From Actinospica sp035712985 (GTDB lineage: Bacteria > Actinomycetota > Actinomycetes > Streptomycetales > Catenulisporaceae), in contig DASTAE010000219.1 in the NCBI GenBank assembly GCA_035712985.1, positions 1 through 12,459 of the forward strand: a stretch of DNA of 12,459 nucleotides, read 5' to 3'. Shown here in pieces: positions 12,412 through 12,459 of the stretch. Each line of letters begins with the position of its first letter. The first letter of the stretch is position 1. The position numbers and the translations under genes were made by a program. The notes below the pieces were generated by a model. It did no database searches and was not told the DNA's origin. It saw only the letters and a list, made by a program, of their open reading frames with translations.

Positions 12412-12459
12412 ATGTCGGGTCTACGCAAAGCGCTGCAGGGTACGGCCTCCATCACCGGC
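12412..12459 (+). CDS. Start of an unidentified gene, truncated by the window edge
   Basis: An open frame begins at ATG 12412 and reads MSGLRKALQGTASITG to the window edge. Codons are GC-rich at the third position. CATGAT at 12398-12403, eight bases upstream, could be a -10, and a dyad lies at 12372-12389. No ribosome site is seen. There is too little protein to name a family. Confidence 0.45.
   Translation, partial: MSGLRKALQGTASITG

Overview
The window is very GC-rich DNA with GC-biased third codon positions, frequent GTG starts and TAnnnT -10 hexamers. Together with a streptomycete-type long Pta (GDGRQVVELG near its N-terminus), a GntR/HutC regulator, an RsbW-like ATPase and BlaI-type operators, this points to a chromosomal segment of a filamentous actinobacterium. 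No transposase, integrase, phage gene, tRNA, rRNA or CRISPR array was seen.

Layout. (1) 66-3576: a leftward pirin gene is divergent from a rightward pair made of a small CG-type GNAT acetyltransferase and long-form phosphate acetyltransferase (pta). No ackA follows. pta instead meets a leftward GntR/HutC-UTRA regulator, and their stop codons overlap in a shared CTAG. (2) 4314-5135: the regulator's upstream region carries two perfect GTNNTANNAC palindromes. A rightward 59-aa ORF follows, coupled by a GTGA overlap to an RsbW-like ATPase. A 10-bp piece of the first palindrome recurs in front of GNAT-pta, so the regulator may act there too. (3) 5255-6854: a leftward PAP2 phosphatase-BlaI repressor operon with a recognisable promoter and TCTAC/GTAGA operators, and a divergent small membrane protein. 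No BlaR1/MecR1 sensor is present. (4) 6896-9113: leftward sugar-nucleotidyltransferase, MoaD/ThiS-like protein and BNR-repeat protein. (5) 9199-12155: rightward type I phosphodiesterase, FHS-like MFS transporter and alpha/beta hydrolase. (6) 12155-12459: a long imperfect inverted repeat, an AT-rich palindrome, a TTTCCGG/CCGGAAA dyad and the start of another gene.

The structures that ordinary gene calling does not explain are: the long inverted repeat at 12155-12317 (arms about 75 nt, about 79% paired by hand alignment); two exact 23-24 bp direct repeats, each about 110 bp apart and each with a copy directly after a stop codon; five start codons with a TAnnnT-type hexamer 6-7 nt upstream and no convincing Shine-Dalgarno (predicted leaderless mRNAs); and the two predicted regulatory circuits (GntR palindromes, BlaI operators). 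Most proteins belong to known families. I did not find a clearly new multi-gene defence or biosynthetic system.
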